A DNA stretch of 64,000 nucleotides from Gynuella sunshinyii YC6258 (GTDB lineage Bacteria; Pseudomonadota; Gammaproteobacteria; Pseudomonadales; Natronospirillaceae): NCBI RefSeq assembly GCF_000940805.1, contig NZ_CP007142.1, forward strand, positions 4,316,593 through 4,380,592. Direction: 5' to 3'. Under the pieces are notes generated by a model, which was not told the origin of the DNA, did not search any database, and saw only the letters and a list, made by a program, of their open reading frames with translations. A program made the position numbers and the translations under genes. Positions 1 through 9,530 of the stretch are shown here, one piece after another; within the stretch, counting starts at the first letter, position 1; every line of letters begins with the position of its first letter.

Positions 1-1481
1 AAATCGACCACCGAATCTTCAGCCTGCAATCTGACGCCGCACGCACCCTGCATATACAGAATGGGAGCTACTTTGGCTTTCACCTGACTCAAACGCTCAA
101 TGCGTGTGTCCAGCGCTTTGCGCGCTATGGCCAGCCGCTGATCCAGGATCTGGTAGAAACGCTGTTCATCACCGTGGGCTTCAATAGCGATGCGCGGCAG
201 ATTCAGGCTGACCACCCCCATATTGTTGCGTCCTTCATGTACCAGCTCACCCTGCTCATTGCGCCAGGCCGACAAAAAGCTCCGACACCCCATTGGGGCC
301 TTGAAGGAACCAGTCACTTTGACCACCTGATCGTAATTCAGAATATCGGGGTACATCCGTCTGGCCGCGCAGGCCAGCGCCAGTTGTTTGATATCGTAAT
401 TGGGATCTTCAGGTTTGCGATTGAGACCTTCTTTGATGGTAAACACCAGTTTTGGGAAAATAGCGGTCTTACAGTTGACACCCAGTCCATCGATGCGATT
501 TTTCAATATAGCCTTCTGGATCATTCTTGCCGGCCAGCTTTCCCCCAACCCAAACCCAAACGTCACAAACGGGGTCTGACCATTGCTGGTATGCAGCGTG
601 TTGACCTCATACTCCAGTGCCTGAAACGCGTCGTGACATTCTTTTTCAGTCAACGCCATTGCATAGTCTTCCGGCTGCGCAATCTGCCATTGCCGGCCAG
701 TATGTAAATGCTTCTCATAGCTGACCAGAACATAGGGAGCCAACACCTCATCGATACGATTGATAGTCGTACCGCCATAAATATGAGACGCCACCTGTGC
801 GATGATCTGAGCCGTGACCGCTGCGGCCGTAGCAATGGATTTTGGAGGACCGATATCCGCATTGCCCATTTTAAAACCGTGACTCAGCATGTTCTCAAGA
901 TCCACCAGCATGCAATTAAACATGGGGAAAAACGGCGCATAGTCGAGATCATGGTAGTGAATTTCACCACGTTCATGGGCCGCCACCACGTCCAGTGGCA
1001 ACAGATGGCGTTTGGCAAATTCACGGGCAGTAATACCCGCCAGCAGATCCCGCTGAGTGGGAATGACTTTGGCATCTTTATTGGCATTTTCATTCAACAG
1101 ATCGGCATTACTCTGCTCGATCAGACCAAGCACTTCAGTGTACAGACGCCCGCGTTTTTCCCGGGCCACATCCCGGTCATGACGATATTCAATATAACAA
1201 CGCGCGATTTCAGGTCGACCGCTGGTCATCAACACATTTTCAACGGTTTTCTGGATGGTATCGATGTCGATACGAGACTTGCCCCGCAGACGGGTCATCA
1301 CTTCTGCAGTCACCGAAGCTGCAAAAGCCGGATTCGGTTCTTCACAGGCATTGGCCGCTTTATTGATCGCACTGAAAATACGCTCCTGGCTAAACCCGAC
1401 TACACTGCCATCCCGCTTAACCACTTCCATTTCGCTCATTGAACAACAGCTGTCAGGCTGCTTTGTGGTAAATGTCGTCAT
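1..1481 (-). CDS. nrdD: Anaerobic ribonucleoside-triphosphate reductase (3' part outside window)
   Basis: Reduces ribonucleoside triphosphates to dNTPs without oxygen, using a glycyl radical installed by NrdG. The translation follows E. coli NrdD closely. An N-terminal ATP-cone (VKRDGSVVGF) is followed by YIEYRHDRD, SLLNENANKD equivalents, KVIPTQRDLLAG, HYHDLDYAPFFPMFNCML and MGCRSFLSAWRNEQGE. About 493 residues are visible of a family length near 710; the C-terminal zinc site and glycyl-radical loop lie beyond position 1. I chose the ATG at 1481 because AGGAG stands 9 nt upstream (1491-1495). A shorter in-frame start at 1439 (MSEMEVVK) is possible but has a poorer ribosome site. The promoter region carries NrdR boxes and an FNR-like site. 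nrdG is not visible. Confidence 0.95.
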   Translation of the reverse strand, partial: MTTFTTKQPDSCCSMSEMEVVKRDGSVVGFSQERIFSAINKAANACEEPNPAFAASVTAEVMTRLRGKSRIDIDTIQKTVENVLMTSGRPEIARCYIEYRHDRDVAREKRGRLYTEVLGLIEQSNADLLNENANKDAKVIPTQRDLLAGITAREFAKRHLLPLDVVAAHERGEIHYHDLDYAPFFPMFNCMLVDLENMLSHGFKMGNADIGPPKSIATAAAVTAQIIAQVASHIYGGTTINRIDEVLAPYVLVSYEKHLHTGRQWQIAQPEDYAMALTEKECHDAFQALEYEVNTLHTSNGQTPFVTFGFGLGESWPARMIQKAILKNRIDGLGVNCKTAIFPKLVFTIKEGLNRKPEDPNYDIKQLALACAARRMYPDILNYDQVVKVTGSFKAPMGCRSFLSAWRNEQGELVHEGRNNMGVVSLNLPRIAIEAHGDEQRFYQILDQRLAIARKALDTRIERLSQVKAKVAPILYMQGACGVRLQAEDSVVD

Positions 1482-1539
1482 TGGCAAGGGCTCCTGTGTC
1501 ATTTCGGGTATATGGAAAAGGAGCAGCACCATACACAAA

Positions 1540-1586
1540 CCACACTATATTGTGGTTGACTCAAATCAAAACACTATATGTTGATT
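1540..1586. promoter_or_regulatory. Tandem NrdR boxes upstream of nrdD
   Basis: Two matches to the NrdR box consensus (acaCwAtATaTwGtGt) lie at 1540-1555 and 1571-1586, each 13 of 16 by eye. Their cores start 31 bp apart, three helical turns, the spacing known for NrdR pairs. Box 1 sits inside a perfect inverted repeat, AACCACA-CTATAT-TGTGGTT (1538-1557). NrdR is the ATP/dATP-sensing repressor of ribonucleotide reductase genes, so repression of nrdD is the expected role. That role is inferred from family knowledge. Confidence 0.85.
1556..1569. promoter_or_regulatory. FNR-like site between the NrdR boxes
   Basis: The sequence TTGACTCAAATCAA matches the FNR/Anr palindrome TTGATnnnnATCAA with one mismatch. 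It lies between the two NrdR boxes, about 75 bp upstream of the nrdD start. Activation of an oxygen-independent reductase by FNR under anaerobiosis is established in enterobacteria; the same role is inferred here. Confidence 0.7.
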
Positions 1587-1614
1587 ATATTTTGAACAGA
1601 CCTGCATTACATGA

Positions 1615-2079
1615 TCAGAAGCTGAGCGGAGCATGATCGATCACTTCTTTCATCACAAAAAACGTGCGAATTTGCCGGACGCCCGGTAGCGCGATCAGCT
1701 GGGTGGCATGAATATGGTTGAAATCGGCAATATCATTCACTCGGGCGCGTAGAAAATAATCGAACTCACCGGCCACCAATTGACAATCGATAATCACGTT
1801 GAGCTTAACGATAGCGGCCTCGAACTCGGCAAAGCTTTCCGGAGTAGAACGATCCAGTACCACGCCGACAATCACCAATGCCCCCATGTCAACGCTGTCA
1901 GGGTTAATATCGGCATAAATGCCTCGAATATGACCACCCTTGTGCAAGCGTTCCACGCGCCGAAAACAAGTGGCCGGACTGACGTTCACCTTTCTGGCGA
2001 GTTCAGCATTCGTCAACCCACCATCCCGTTGCAGTAATCGCAGCAGCTGGCGGTCGATACGATCCAGCGATTCAGTCAT
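1615..2079 (-). CDS. Lrp/AsnC-family transcriptional regulator
   Basis: A 154-aa Lrp/AsnC regulator. It has an N-terminal winged helix (LDRIDRQLLRLLQRDGGLTNAELARKVNVSPATCFRRVERL, residues 5-45 region) and a C-terminal RAM ligand-binding domain (about 65-150). Length is typical of the family. It is transcribed divergently from the ACC deaminase gene. That is the arrangement of AcdR, the Lrp-type activator of acdS in Pseudomonas and Azospirillum-type bacteria, so control of acdS is likely but inferred. The ribosome site is weak (GGA about 12 nt upstream). nrdD follows on the same strand but has its own promoter. Confidence 0.85.
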   Translation of the reverse strand: MTESLDRIDRQLLRLLQRDGGLTNAELARKVNVSPATCFRRVERLHKGGHIRGIYADINPDSVDMGALVIVGVVLDRSTPESFAEFEAAIVKLNVIIDCQLVAGEFDYFLRARVNDIADFNHIHATQLIALPGVRQIRTFFVMKEVIDHAPLSF

Positions 2080-2260
2080 GAAATTTTATTCCATTTTTAA
2101 GCGTTTAATGGCGCGAATAGATCACTAATACAATATAAGTGAAACCCTCTATCAGTAAATACCCAAAAATAGAAAGCACATTTCTGCCAATCTTCAGTAG
2201 CCTGTTACCAGGTCGACCAACATTTATCCAACAACATTTCACCCTCTTGGGAGATTCACC

Positions 2261-3277
2261 ATGAAACTGGACAAATTTGCACGCCACCCTCTGACGTTTG
2301 GTCCGACTCCAATTGAAAAGCTCAGTCGTCTGTCTGCTCACCTTGGCAACCAGGTGGACATCTATGCCAAGCGCGAAGACTGCAACAGCGGTCTGGCTTT
2401 TGGTGGCAACAAAATTCGCAAGCTGGAATATATTATCCCGGATGTTCTCGCCTCAGGCGCGGACACATTAGTCACTATTGGCGGGGTACAGTCCAATCAC
2501 ACCCGACAGGTAGCAGCCGTGGCCGCCAAACTCGGACTCAAATGCCGTCTGGTACAGGAAAGCTGGGTACCGTTTCAGGATGCCGTTTATGACCGGGTCG
2601 GTAACATTCTGATGAGCCGGGTCATGGGCGCGGAGGTCGAGCTGATCGATGAAGGATTTGATATTGGCATACGGGAAAGTTGGGAAAACGCTCTCGAAGA
2701 TGTCAAACGCAAAGGAGGCACCCCCTACCCGATTCCCGCCGGCGCATCTGAACATCAATACGGAGGCCTGGGTTATGTTGCCTTTGCCGAGGAAGTTCGT
2801 CAGCAGGAAGCCGAGCTGGGTATCAAATTTGACTATGTCGTGGTGTGTACCGTCACGGGTTCAACCATGGCCGGTATGGTCGTTGGTTTTGCCGCCGATG
2901 GCCGGGCCAAGAATGTGATCGGTATCGATGCCTCCGGCACACCGGAACAAAACCATGCCCAGGTATTGAGAATTGCCAGAAATACTGCGGCACTGGTAGA
3001 ACTGGAACAGGATCTGACCGCAGACGACATCGTCATCCTCGATGATTATGCCTACCCTGCCTATGGTGTTCCCTCTGAAGAAACCAACGACGCGATCCGG
3101 TTGGTGGCCAGACTCGAAGGGATGATGACGGACCCGGTCTATGAAGGTAAATCCATGCAGGGTCTGATCGACCTGGTCAACAAAGGTTACTTTCCCAAAG
3201 GTGCCAGGATACTTTATGCCCATCTCGGTGGCGTACCGGCCATCAATGGTTACAGCTATCTCTATCGTAACGGTTAA
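2261..3277 (+). CDS. acdS: 1-aminocyclopropane-1-carboxylate (ACC) deaminase
   Basis: A PLP enzyme of fold type II that opens the cyclopropane ring of ACC, the plant ethylene precursor, to give 2-oxobutyrate and ammonia. The 338-aa length equals the Pseudomonas enzyme. Lys51 in [10 protein letters not shown] is the Schiff-base lysine and [12 protein letters not shown] carries the nucleophilic serine. DPVYEGKS holds the Tyr-Glu pair (Y294/E295 in the Pseudomonas numbering) that separates true ACC deaminases from D-cysteine desulfhydrases, and [14 protein letters not shown] holds the conserved Leu. GGGAG lies 7 nt before the ATG. Cytoplasmic. The divergent Lrp gene is the probable regulator. 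Confidence 0.93.
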   Translation: MKLDKFARHPLTFGPTPIEKLSRLSAHLGNQVDIYAKREDCNSGLAFGGNKIRKLEYIIPDVLASGADTLVTIGGVQSNHTRQVAAVAAKLGLKCRLVQESWVPFQDAVYDRVGNILMSRVMGAEVELIDEGFDIGIRESWENALEDVKRKGGTPYPIPAGASEHQYGGLGYVAFAEEVRQQEAELGIKFDYVVVCTVTGSTMAGMVVGFAADGRAKNVIGIDASGTPEQNHAQVLRIARNTAALVELEQDLTADDIVILDDYAYPAYGVPSEETNDAIRLVARLEGMMTDPVYEGKSMQGLIDLVNKGYFPKGARILYAHLGGVPAINGYSYLYRNG

Positions 3278-3291
3278 ACGAGAACGAATGA

Positions 3292-3325
3292 GCATGGGTA
3301 TTCGCATTCCTGCGACTCCCCATGC
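3292..3325. terminator. Hairpin between convergent acdS and MFS genes
   Basis: GCATGGG (3292-3298) pairs with CCCATGC (3319-3325), with an inner TCGCA/TGCGA stem. There is no clear T-tract. Its position between convergent genes suggests a shared terminator. Confidence 0.5.
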
Positions 3326-3349
3326 CGGTTGCTGATCACCGGAACGCAG

Positions 3350-4579
3350 TCATTGCGAGACTGTCAGCTCGGTTTCAAACACCGGCCTTGCGGCATTACG
3401 GGAACGATGAACCAATACGAGCGCCAGTAAAACCAGTAGGAACATCGTTCCCCACAACACCTGACCACCAAAATACTGCAGCAAAAATCCGCCAACAACC
3501 GGCCCCAGGGCATAGCCGTAGCCATACAACCCGGCAGCGCCAAAATAGCTGCCTTTCAGATGGGCGGGAGCCAGGCGGTCTATCTTCAATCCCAACGTAG
3601 GAAACAGCACCACCTCTCCTGCCGACAACACCACAACCGCCACTATCCATAACCTGGCACTTTCAGGTGGAATCAACAAAAACATGATAAACGCCAGTGC
3701 AAAAAACATCAGACTGACATTGATACGGGTATCCAACGGCCAGAGTCTCATCAGTTTCAAGAGTGGAAACTGCAGGCAAAGAATGGTCGCTGCATTGGCC
3801 ACCACCAGCCAGGTCACCAGCGAAACGGCATAGTCGGTACCGGCCAGACTCAGGTATTGCAACAACGGTGCATCGATCTGGGCATAACACAACATCACCA
3901 GAATATTGGCCAGAACCAGTAGCAAAAATGCCCGATCCTGCATCAACAGAGAGACTGTCGCTGCCAGCCCACCGGTAGCAGATCTGGCAGGCTGCGGAGT
4001 ATCCGGCTTATGCCGCTTAAAGACCACCATCAACCCCACCATATACAGTACGAAGCTCACAGCGGTTAACAGGAAGGTCTGTTGCTGACCCACTAACCCA
4101 AACGTAAGGCCCACTACCGGTCCCGCTGCTGCTCCAAGATTCAACAAGTAATAACGCAGATGGAAGGCCAGTTCGCGAACGGGAATATCTTCAATGGCAT
4201 CACTGATCAGCGCCTTACCAGGTGGTTCAAGCATTGCGCGGGAAATCCCGGTTGCCATAATGCCGAAGATATAGCTGTAAACGTGCTCGGCCGTCGCCAT
4301 GGCCAAAAACGCCAGGACCCCCAGACCACATCCTGCCAGAATGATTTTACTGCGACCGATCCGATCAGAAAGATGACCAATCCACAGCCCGATGGTGGTG
4401 CCGGATAAAGAGCCCAGGCCCAGAATCAAACCCACCTGTCCCTCACTCATACCAAACTGTCGATACAACAGCACAGCCAAGAACGGCCATATCATGAAAT
4501 ACGTGAAACGGGATAGAAATGTCCCGCATATGATAACCCAGACAACTGCGGGAAAACGGCCCATAAGCTTGAACATCAT
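3350..4579 (-). CDS. MFS transporter, DHA1/MdtH-like efflux permease
   Basis: A 409-aa inner-membrane major facilitator protein with about 12 hydrophobic segments. The loop 2-3 signature is visible as GHLSDRIGRSKIILAG. The stretch HLRYYLLNLGAAAGPVVG resembles MdtH-type multidrug exporters, where the segment before TM5 reads similarly. The substrate cannot be read from the sequence. AAGGA lies 6-7 nt before the first of two adjacent ATGs (4579 and 4576). It is convergent with acdS; upstream is an 815-bp gene-free interval containing a 25-bp palindrome that might be its operator. Confidence 0.82.
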   Translation of the reverse strand: MMFKLMGRFPAVVWVIICGTFLSRFTYFMIWPFLAVLLYRQFGMSEGQVGLILGLGSLSGTTIGLWIGHLSDRIGRSKIILAGCGLGVLAFLAMATAEHVYSYIFGIMATGISRAMLEPPGKALISDAIEDIPVRELAFHLRYYLLNLGAAAGPVVGLTFGLVGQQQTFLLTAVSFVLYMVGLMVVFKRHKPDTPQPARSATGGLAATVSLLMQDRAFLLLVLANILVMLCYAQIDAPLLQYLSLAGTDYAVSLVTWLVVANAATILCLQFPLLKLMRLWPLDTRINVSLMFFALAFIMFLLIPPESARLWIVAVVVLSAGEVVLFPTLGLKIDRLAPAHLKGSYFGAAGLYGYGYALGPVVGGFLLQYFGGQVLWGTMFLLVLLALVLVHRSRNAARPVFETELTVSQ

Positions 4580-5394
4580 CTATATCCTTATACATTAGGA
4601 GGCGTCAGAAGAAGGGCCAAGTGTTTTACTTGATTCAAAACAGAAAGAAAAGCGCTTTTTAGAAAAAGAACCTGTATCGGAATGATACATAGTCATGCAA
4701 TACAGAAAAATCCCACCCAGGCTCAAGCCTGATGATGATGACAGCGATCAGACACAGAAGCACTTGCTCTTGTCTGCCACCAAAACAAACACTGGTTGTT
4801 AAGAATGGAAAAACCGGTCAGATGTGCCACAAAAAAACCTATTTCACAATAAAAGACCGACAAGGTCGACAATACAACTCGGAGTTGTATTGTATGATTT
4901 CATTAGAAACAGCAGTACGTTAAAAAAACATGACCTGAAATGTCATATAAAACAGCGGCCATCAAAGCATCCTTTCGAAAAAATATTAAGTTTTCATGTT
5001 AACCTTATAAAAACAAAATAGATTTTAATTATTAATTTTTTTTCTTATATAAATGTTTTAAAGACTAAGGCAAAGTGAAACAGGAAGACACGTAAATTTT
5101 ATAAAAAATGAAACAAAAAAAACTCTTTATTTATCTTAAAAAAACCAAGACAAATGCGAACTTCTTCACTAACATCAGCGGACAAAACATGAATAATAAT
5201 AAATTAATTACAGCGTTACTTTTTAGTACCTCTAATTAAAAGAATGTATACCAAACCACAAACTTCAGTTTTTAGCCTACCAATAAATTAGCCGTGCATT
5301 CATTTTATAGGTATCGCAAAAATCATCCCGAATGATCGTTTATCGAAAATCGGGGAAATACTACAAAAGAACGACAAATGACAGGTAACACTTC
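4580..5394. other. AT-rich intergenic region between MFS and pectate lyase genes
   Basis: No convincing gene is visible on either strand. Composition becomes strongly AT-rich from about 4900 to 5340, with A and T runs. The only clear structured element is the palindrome at 4869-4893. I looked for a KdgR-type box in front of the pectate lyase and saw none I could defend. Promoters for the two divergent genes should lie here. Confidence 0.6.
4869..4893. promoter_or_regulatory. Perfect 25-bp palindrome, probable operator
   Basis: ACAATACAACTC is followed by one G and then its exact reverse complement GAGTTGTATTGT. The 12-bp arms with a 1-nt centre look like a TetR/GntR/LacI-type operator more than a transcription terminator. 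It lies about 290 bp before the MFS start and 500 bp before the pectate lyase start. The regulator is unknown; no regulator gene is adjacent. Confidence 0.55.
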
Positions 5395-6888
5395 ATGTTG
5401 AATAAAAAACGAGCTTTTCTGAGCACAACACTTGGCCTGGCAGGCACTTTGGGGATAGCCAGCCCGGTTTTCGCAGCAACATTGGAGGGATATGCGACAC
5501 TTAATGGAGGAACCACGGGCGGAAAGGGAGGCAACGTGGTGTATGCCTCAACAGGCACCCAAATCAACCAGGCCATGTGTGACCGGGCATCGACTGAAAC
5601 TCCACTGATCATTTATGTCAGCGGCACTATCAATCATGGTAATACCAGCAAAGTATCCGGTAATTGCGATACCACCAGTGATTCTATTCAATTTAAAAAA
5701 GTCAAAAACATCTCTCTGATCGGAACCGGAAGCGGTGCGGTATTCGACCAGATTGGCATTCACATTCGCGAAGCCTCCAACATCATTATTCAGAACATTA
5801 ATGTTAAAAACGTTAAGAAATCCGGCTCTCCAATTTCCAATGGTGGTGATGCCATCGGCATGGAAAAAAACGTTTACAACATCTGGATCGACCATAACAC
5901 CCTTGAGGCTTCCGGTGGCGAAAGCAGTGGTTACGATGCCCTGCTGGACATGAAAAGCACCACTCAATATGTCACCGTTTCCTACAACAAGTTTTATAAA
6001 TCAGGCCGGGGTGGACTGATAGGCTCCAGTGACAGCGACGCCTACAACACCTACGTAACGTTCCACCATAACTGGTATGACCAAGTGGATTCCCGTATGC
6101 CACTTTTGAGACACGGTACAGCCCACGCATATAACAACTACTATACCAATGTTTCCAAATCAGCAATGAACCCTCGCATCGGTGGTTCCATCAAGGCGGA
6201 AAATAACCACTTCAATGGTGTAAACAACCCGATCGGCACATTCTATACCAATGATATGGGATACTGGGATTTGAGCGGAAATATCTTTGAGAACGTCACC
6301 TGGAACGAGACAGCCGACGAACACCCAGCAGGTCCAAATCCATCTTCCACAACAAGTGTCACTATTCCTTACAGCTACCGTCTTGATGGTGCCAACTGTG
6401 TTAAAAATGTCGTAACCAACGCCGCAGGTGCCAACAAAGGCCTGAAAGAGTCCAACGGTTCATGCAGTACATCCGGTGGAGACAATGGTGGTGATAACGG
6501 TGGAAGCAATGGCGATAACCTGGGAACCAACCTGTCGATCGGTGCCGGCTCAGATGGCTCCAGTAAAGGTGCAGGCAGCTACGGTGATGTGCGTGACGGC
6601 GACACCAGCACTTATTGGTCACCAAATGGCACCACCGGGCGAATCTCAATCAAATGGAGTGGCAGCAAAACTGTGAACACAGTCGTTATTCGTGAGCCTT
6701 CCGGATTCCAGGGTCGTATCGGCTCCTGGACTCTGGTTAACCACGACACTGGCGCAACACTGAAATCAGGAAATGGCGCTGGCACGATCAAGTTCAGTAC
6801 CACCAGCCTGACCAAACTGGATTTCAATATCACCAGCGCTTCCGGTACTCCGGCTGTCGCTGAATTTGAAACCTATAACGCTCAGTAA
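5395..6888 (+). CDS. Secreted pectate lyase (PL1) with C-terminal discoidin-like CBM
   Basis: A 497-aa exported enzyme cleaving polygalacturonate by beta-elimination. The signal peptide ends near residue 27 (ASPVFA-AT). The PL1 parallel beta-helix spans about 30-340. Visible motifs are GGDAIGMEK, VYNIWIDHNTLEA (vWIDH), DALLDMKSTT and SRMPLLRHGTAHAYNNYY, which carries the catalytic-arginine and substrate-binding region. A Gly/Asn/Asp-rich linker (SGGDNGGDNGGSNGDN, about 358-373) leads to a roughly 120-residue F5/8 type C-like domain (VRDGDTSTYWSPNG), probably carbohydrate-binding. Nearby hexuronate catabolic genes would use its products. The ribosome site is modest (AGG, 11 nt upstream). Its upstream region is long and AT-rich. 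Confidence 0.93.
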   Translation: MLNKKRAFLSTTLGLAGTLGIASPVFAATLEGYATLNGGTTGGKGGNVVYASTGTQINQAMCDRASTETPLIIYVSGTINHGNTSKVSGNCDTTSDSIQFKKVKNISLIGTGSGAVFDQIGIHIREASNIIIQNINVKNVKKSGSPISNGGDAIGMEKNVYNIWIDHNTLEASGGESSGYDALLDMKSTTQYVTVSYNKFYKSGRGGLIGSSDSDAYNTYVTFHHNWYDQVDSRMPLLRHGTAHAYNNYYTNVSKSAMNPRIGGSIKAENNHFNGVNNPIGTFYTNDMGYWDLSGNIFENVTWNETADEHPAGPNPSSTTSVTIPYSYRLDGANCVKNVVTNAAGANKGLKESNGSCSTSGGDNGGDNGGSNGDNLGTNLSIGAGSDGSSKGAGSYGDVRDGDTSTYWSPNGTTGRISIKWSGSKTVNTVVIREPSGFQGRIGSWTLVNHDTGATLKSGNGAGTIKFSTTSLTKLDFNITSASGTPAVAEFETYNAQ

Positions 6889-6916
6889 CGTTATCGCCCA
6901 TTAGTGTTATCAAAAC

Positions 6917-6946
6917 CAGGGACACACTGATCGTTGTGTGTCCCTG
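6917..6946. terminator. Hairpin after pectate lyase gene (bidirectional)
   Basis: CAGGGACACAC (6917-6927) pairs perfectly with GTGTGTCCCTG (6936-6946) across an 8-nt loop. It sits between the convergent pel and alcohol dehydrogenase genes. No strong T-tract follows. Confidence 0.6.
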
Positions 6947-6963
6947 ATACATCGAGCCAGGCA

Positions 6964-8019
6964 TTAATCCTGCTTCAGTGACTTCATATCAATTACGAAT
7001 CGATATCTGACATCACCTTTTTTCATCCGCTCATAGGCCTGATTAATGTTTTCGATGTCCAGCATTTCCACATCACACCGGATGTTATGCTCGGCACAGA
7101 ATTCCAGCATCTCCTGAGTTTCAGCAATCCCTCCGATCATCGACCCCATCAGTGACCGACGCTTGGTTACCAGTGCTCCCAGACCCAGTGCTGGTTCCAA
7201 TGGCGACAGCTGACCAACGACCATATGCTTGCCATCATACTTCAGACATTTGAGATAAGGATTGAAGTCATGGGTGACCGGAATAGTATCCAACAGATAA
7301 TCAAAAGTATTGGCTACGGCGCTCATCTGCGCGGCATCCGTTGAGACAACCACATGATCAGCACCTTGCTTTTTGGCCTCTGCCTCTTTGGTTTTGGAGC
7401 GGGTAAACAAAGTGACTTCTGCCCCCAAGGCTTTGGCAAACTTAACGCCCATATGACCCAGTCCACCCATGCCGATCACACCGACTTTATCCCCGGCTTT
7501 CACACCCACATGACGTAATGGCGAATAAGTCGTAATACCAGCACACAACAATGGCGCAGCCGATGCGCGGTCCAGCGTCTCAGGAATACTTAAAACGAAC
7601 TCTTCCCTGACAACAATATTTTCTGAGTAGCCACCATAAGTTGGGGTATGATCAATACGGTCGACACCACCATAAGTCCCTACCATACCGTTCTCACAAT
7701 ACTGCTCCAAACCATGATCACAGGCACTGCATTCCTTGCATGAATCTACCAGGCAGCCGACTCCGACAATATCACCAGGTTTGTAGCGGGTCACCGAATT
7801 GCCCACAGCCGTCACATGGCCGATGATTTCATGTCCCGGCACGATCGGATAGCGAGTAATCCCCCAATCATTCTCTACATAATGAAGATCGCTATGACAA
7901 ACGCCACAATAGTCAATTTCGATAGCAACATCATTTTCGCGCAGCTTTCTGCGCTCGATCTTCATTGCCGCAACTCCAGAAGTCGGCGAAACCGCGCCAA
8001 ATGCTTTTACGATACTCAT
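6964..8019 (-). CDS. Zinc-dependent NAD(P) alcohol dehydrogenase, YahK/Ahr-like
   Basis: A 351-aa medium-chain dehydrogenase that most likely reduces aldehydes with NADPH, as E. coli YahK does. The catalytic zinc motif is CGVCHSDLHYVEN followed by PGHEIIG. The four structural-zinc cysteines are in CKECSACDHGLEQYC. The dinucleotide-binding loop is GMGGLGHMGVKFAK, and the C-terminal SMIGGIAETQEMLEFCAEHN matches the cinnamyl-alcohol dehydrogenase branch. Length and motif order agree with YahK throughout. AGGAG lies 6 nt before the ATG. It stands alone, convergent with pel; a link to uronate metabolism is possible but not shown. Confidence 0.9.
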   Translation of the reverse strand: MSIVKAFGAVSPTSGVAAMKIERRKLRENDVAIEIDYCGVCHSDLHYVENDWGITRYPIVPGHEIIGHVTAVGNSVTRYKPGDIVGVGCLVDSCKECSACDHGLEQYCENGMVGTYGGVDRIDHTPTYGGYSENIVVREEFVLSIPETLDRASAAPLLCAGITTYSPLRHVGVKAGDKVGVIGMGGLGHMGVKFAKALGAEVTLFTRSKTKEAEAKKQGADHVVVSTDAAQMSAVANTFDYLLDTIPVTHDFNPYLKCLKYDGKHMVVGQLSPLEPALGLGALVTKRRSLMGSMIGGIAETQEMLEFCAEHNIRCDVEMLDIENINQAYERMKKGDVRYRFVIDMKSLKQD

Positions 8020-8215
8020 ATATTTCTCCTGGTCTGATTAAAACAGTTATAACAACGACAAAGCTTACGACTACTTGATGTGAATATCAGAATATCAATC
8101 TTTGGAAAGTGATTGTTTTCAGTAAAGATTCGAGGCTATTACATATCCGATGAGCAGTCTTACATCAGGAGAACCAGAATATCCGGCGTTTTCTTACAAG
8201 CGGGATCAGGAGCCA

Positions 8216-8241
8216 TAGAAAAGCCGGAACAGGATTCCGGC
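8216..8241 (-). terminator. Rho-independent terminator downstream of uxuA
   Basis: Read on the minus strand: GCCGGAA-TCCTG-TTCCGGC followed by TTTTC. A 7-bp GC-rich stem, 5-nt loop and T-run are all present. A second weaker hairpin (GCAGGC/GCCTGC, 8274-8295) lies between it and the uxuA stop. Confidence 0.85.
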
Positions 8242-8317
8242 AGGAGAGTTCATCGCAAGCAACGCGGTAACCAGCAGGCTGGAGTGTTTGCCTGCCGGTC
8301 AAACCGCTGAGAGAGTG

Positions 8318-9499
8318 TTATTCGTAAAACGTCCGGCGTAACGCCAGTTCAAGGCCCCGTATCTCAGCCAGACCTTTCAGACGACCGATACATGAATAGC
8401 CTGGATTGGTTTTTTTGCGCAAATCATCGATCATCTGATGGCCATGATCCGGTCGCATGGGGATCAACGGACCATCTTTTTCAACCGAACGGCGTTTCTC
8501 TTCCTTCAACAGCGCGTTGATCACGTTATACATATCGACATCGCCTTCCAAATGCGCCGCCTCGTGAAAACTTAACGGGTTTTCCTCTCTTTGAGTAGAA
8601 CGCAAATGGGTAAAATAAATACGCTCGCCGTAAGTCTCAATCATATGAACAAGATCGTTGTCACCTCTGACACCATAGGATCCGGTACACATGGTGATTC
8701 CATTCATTCTGCTGGGTACTGCAGAAGTCAGCGCTTCAATATCTTCAATCGTGGACACAATCCTTGGCAATCCGAGAATCGGTCTTGGTGGATCATCCGG
8801 ATGCACAGCAAGTCTGATACCATGCTCTTCACAGATCGGCATCAGTTCCTGCAGAAATAACACCATATGTTCACGGAGTTTTGCCTTATCAATGCCCTTG
8901 TAGGTATCAAGCCGTTGTTGAAACTCATCCAGAGTGTAACCTTCTTCTGCTCCTGGCAGGCCGGCAATAATATTGGAAACCAGTTTTTGTCTGGCTTCTT
9001 CAGTCATAGACTCATATTTAGCCTTGGCCTGCTGCTGCTCAGATTCTGAATATTCCGATTCCGCTCCAGGTCGTTTCAGAAGAAACAGCTCAAATGCAGC
9101 AAACTCAATCTGATCAAAGCGCAACGCTCTTGAACCATCGGGCAGCTCATATTCGAGATCTGTCCGGGTCCAATCGAGAACGGGCATAAAGTTGTAGCAC
9201 ACCGTATCAATGCCGCAACTGGCCAGATTAATCAGTGTTTGCTGATAATTTTTAATCCATAGCGAATACTGTCCGCTACGGGTTTTGATTTCTTCGTGAA
9301 CAGGAACACTCTCCACGACTGACCAGCGGAAACCTTTGGCCTCAAGTATCGCTTTGCGGGCCTGAATTTCTTCGATACTCCACACCTCTCCGTTGGGAAT
9401 ATGGTGCAAAGCCGTCACAATACCGGTTGCTCCGGCCTGTTTGATGTCATCAAGCGATACGGGATCATCAGGTCCGTACCAACGCCAGGTTTGTTCCAT
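8318..9499 (-). CDS. uxuA: Mannonate dehydratase
   Basis: Converts D-mannonate to 2-keto-3-deoxygluconate, a central step of glucuronate catabolism, in the cytoplasm. The 393-aa protein begins [19 protein letters not shown] and contains [76 protein letters not shown] and [13 protein letters not shown]. The conserved His, Cys, His and Asp metal-binding positions of UxuA are therefore present. Length matches the family (about 394). It lies 31 nt downstream of uxuR on the same strand and ends at a strong terminator, so uxuR-uxuA (possibly with dctP) forms a transcription unit. Confidence 0.96.
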   Translation of the reverse strand: MEQTWRWYGPDDPVSLDDIKQAGATGIVTALHHIPNGEVWSIEEIQARKAILEAKGFRWSVVESVPVHEEIKTRSGQYSLWIKNYQQTLINLASCGIDTVCYNFMPVLDWTRTDLEYELPDGSRALRFDQIEFAAFELFLLKRPGAESEYSESEQQQAKAKYESMTEEARQKLVSNIIAGLPGAEEGYTLDEFQQRLDTYKGIDKAKLREHMVLFLQELMPICEEHGIRLAVHPDDPPRPILGLPRIVSTIEDIEALTSAVPSRMNGITMCTGSYGVRGDNDLVHMIETYGERIYFTHLRSTQREENPLSFHEAAHLEGDVDMYNVINALLKEEKRRSVEKDGPLIPMRPDHGHQMIDDLRKKTNPGYSCIGRLKGLAEIRGLELALRRTFYE

Positions 9500-9530
9500 T
9501 GTCTAGCCCTTACTAAAAAACATAAAAAAG

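Noticed and set aside
174-1584. Plus-strand open frames opposite nrdD
   Set aside because: Their protein sequences are not family-like, while the minus strand gives a full NrdD match; these are shadows.
5000-5394. KdgR operator upstream of pectate lyase
   Set aside because: A/T-rich GAAAC-like words occur, but no TGAAA-N6-TTTCA dyad could be defended.
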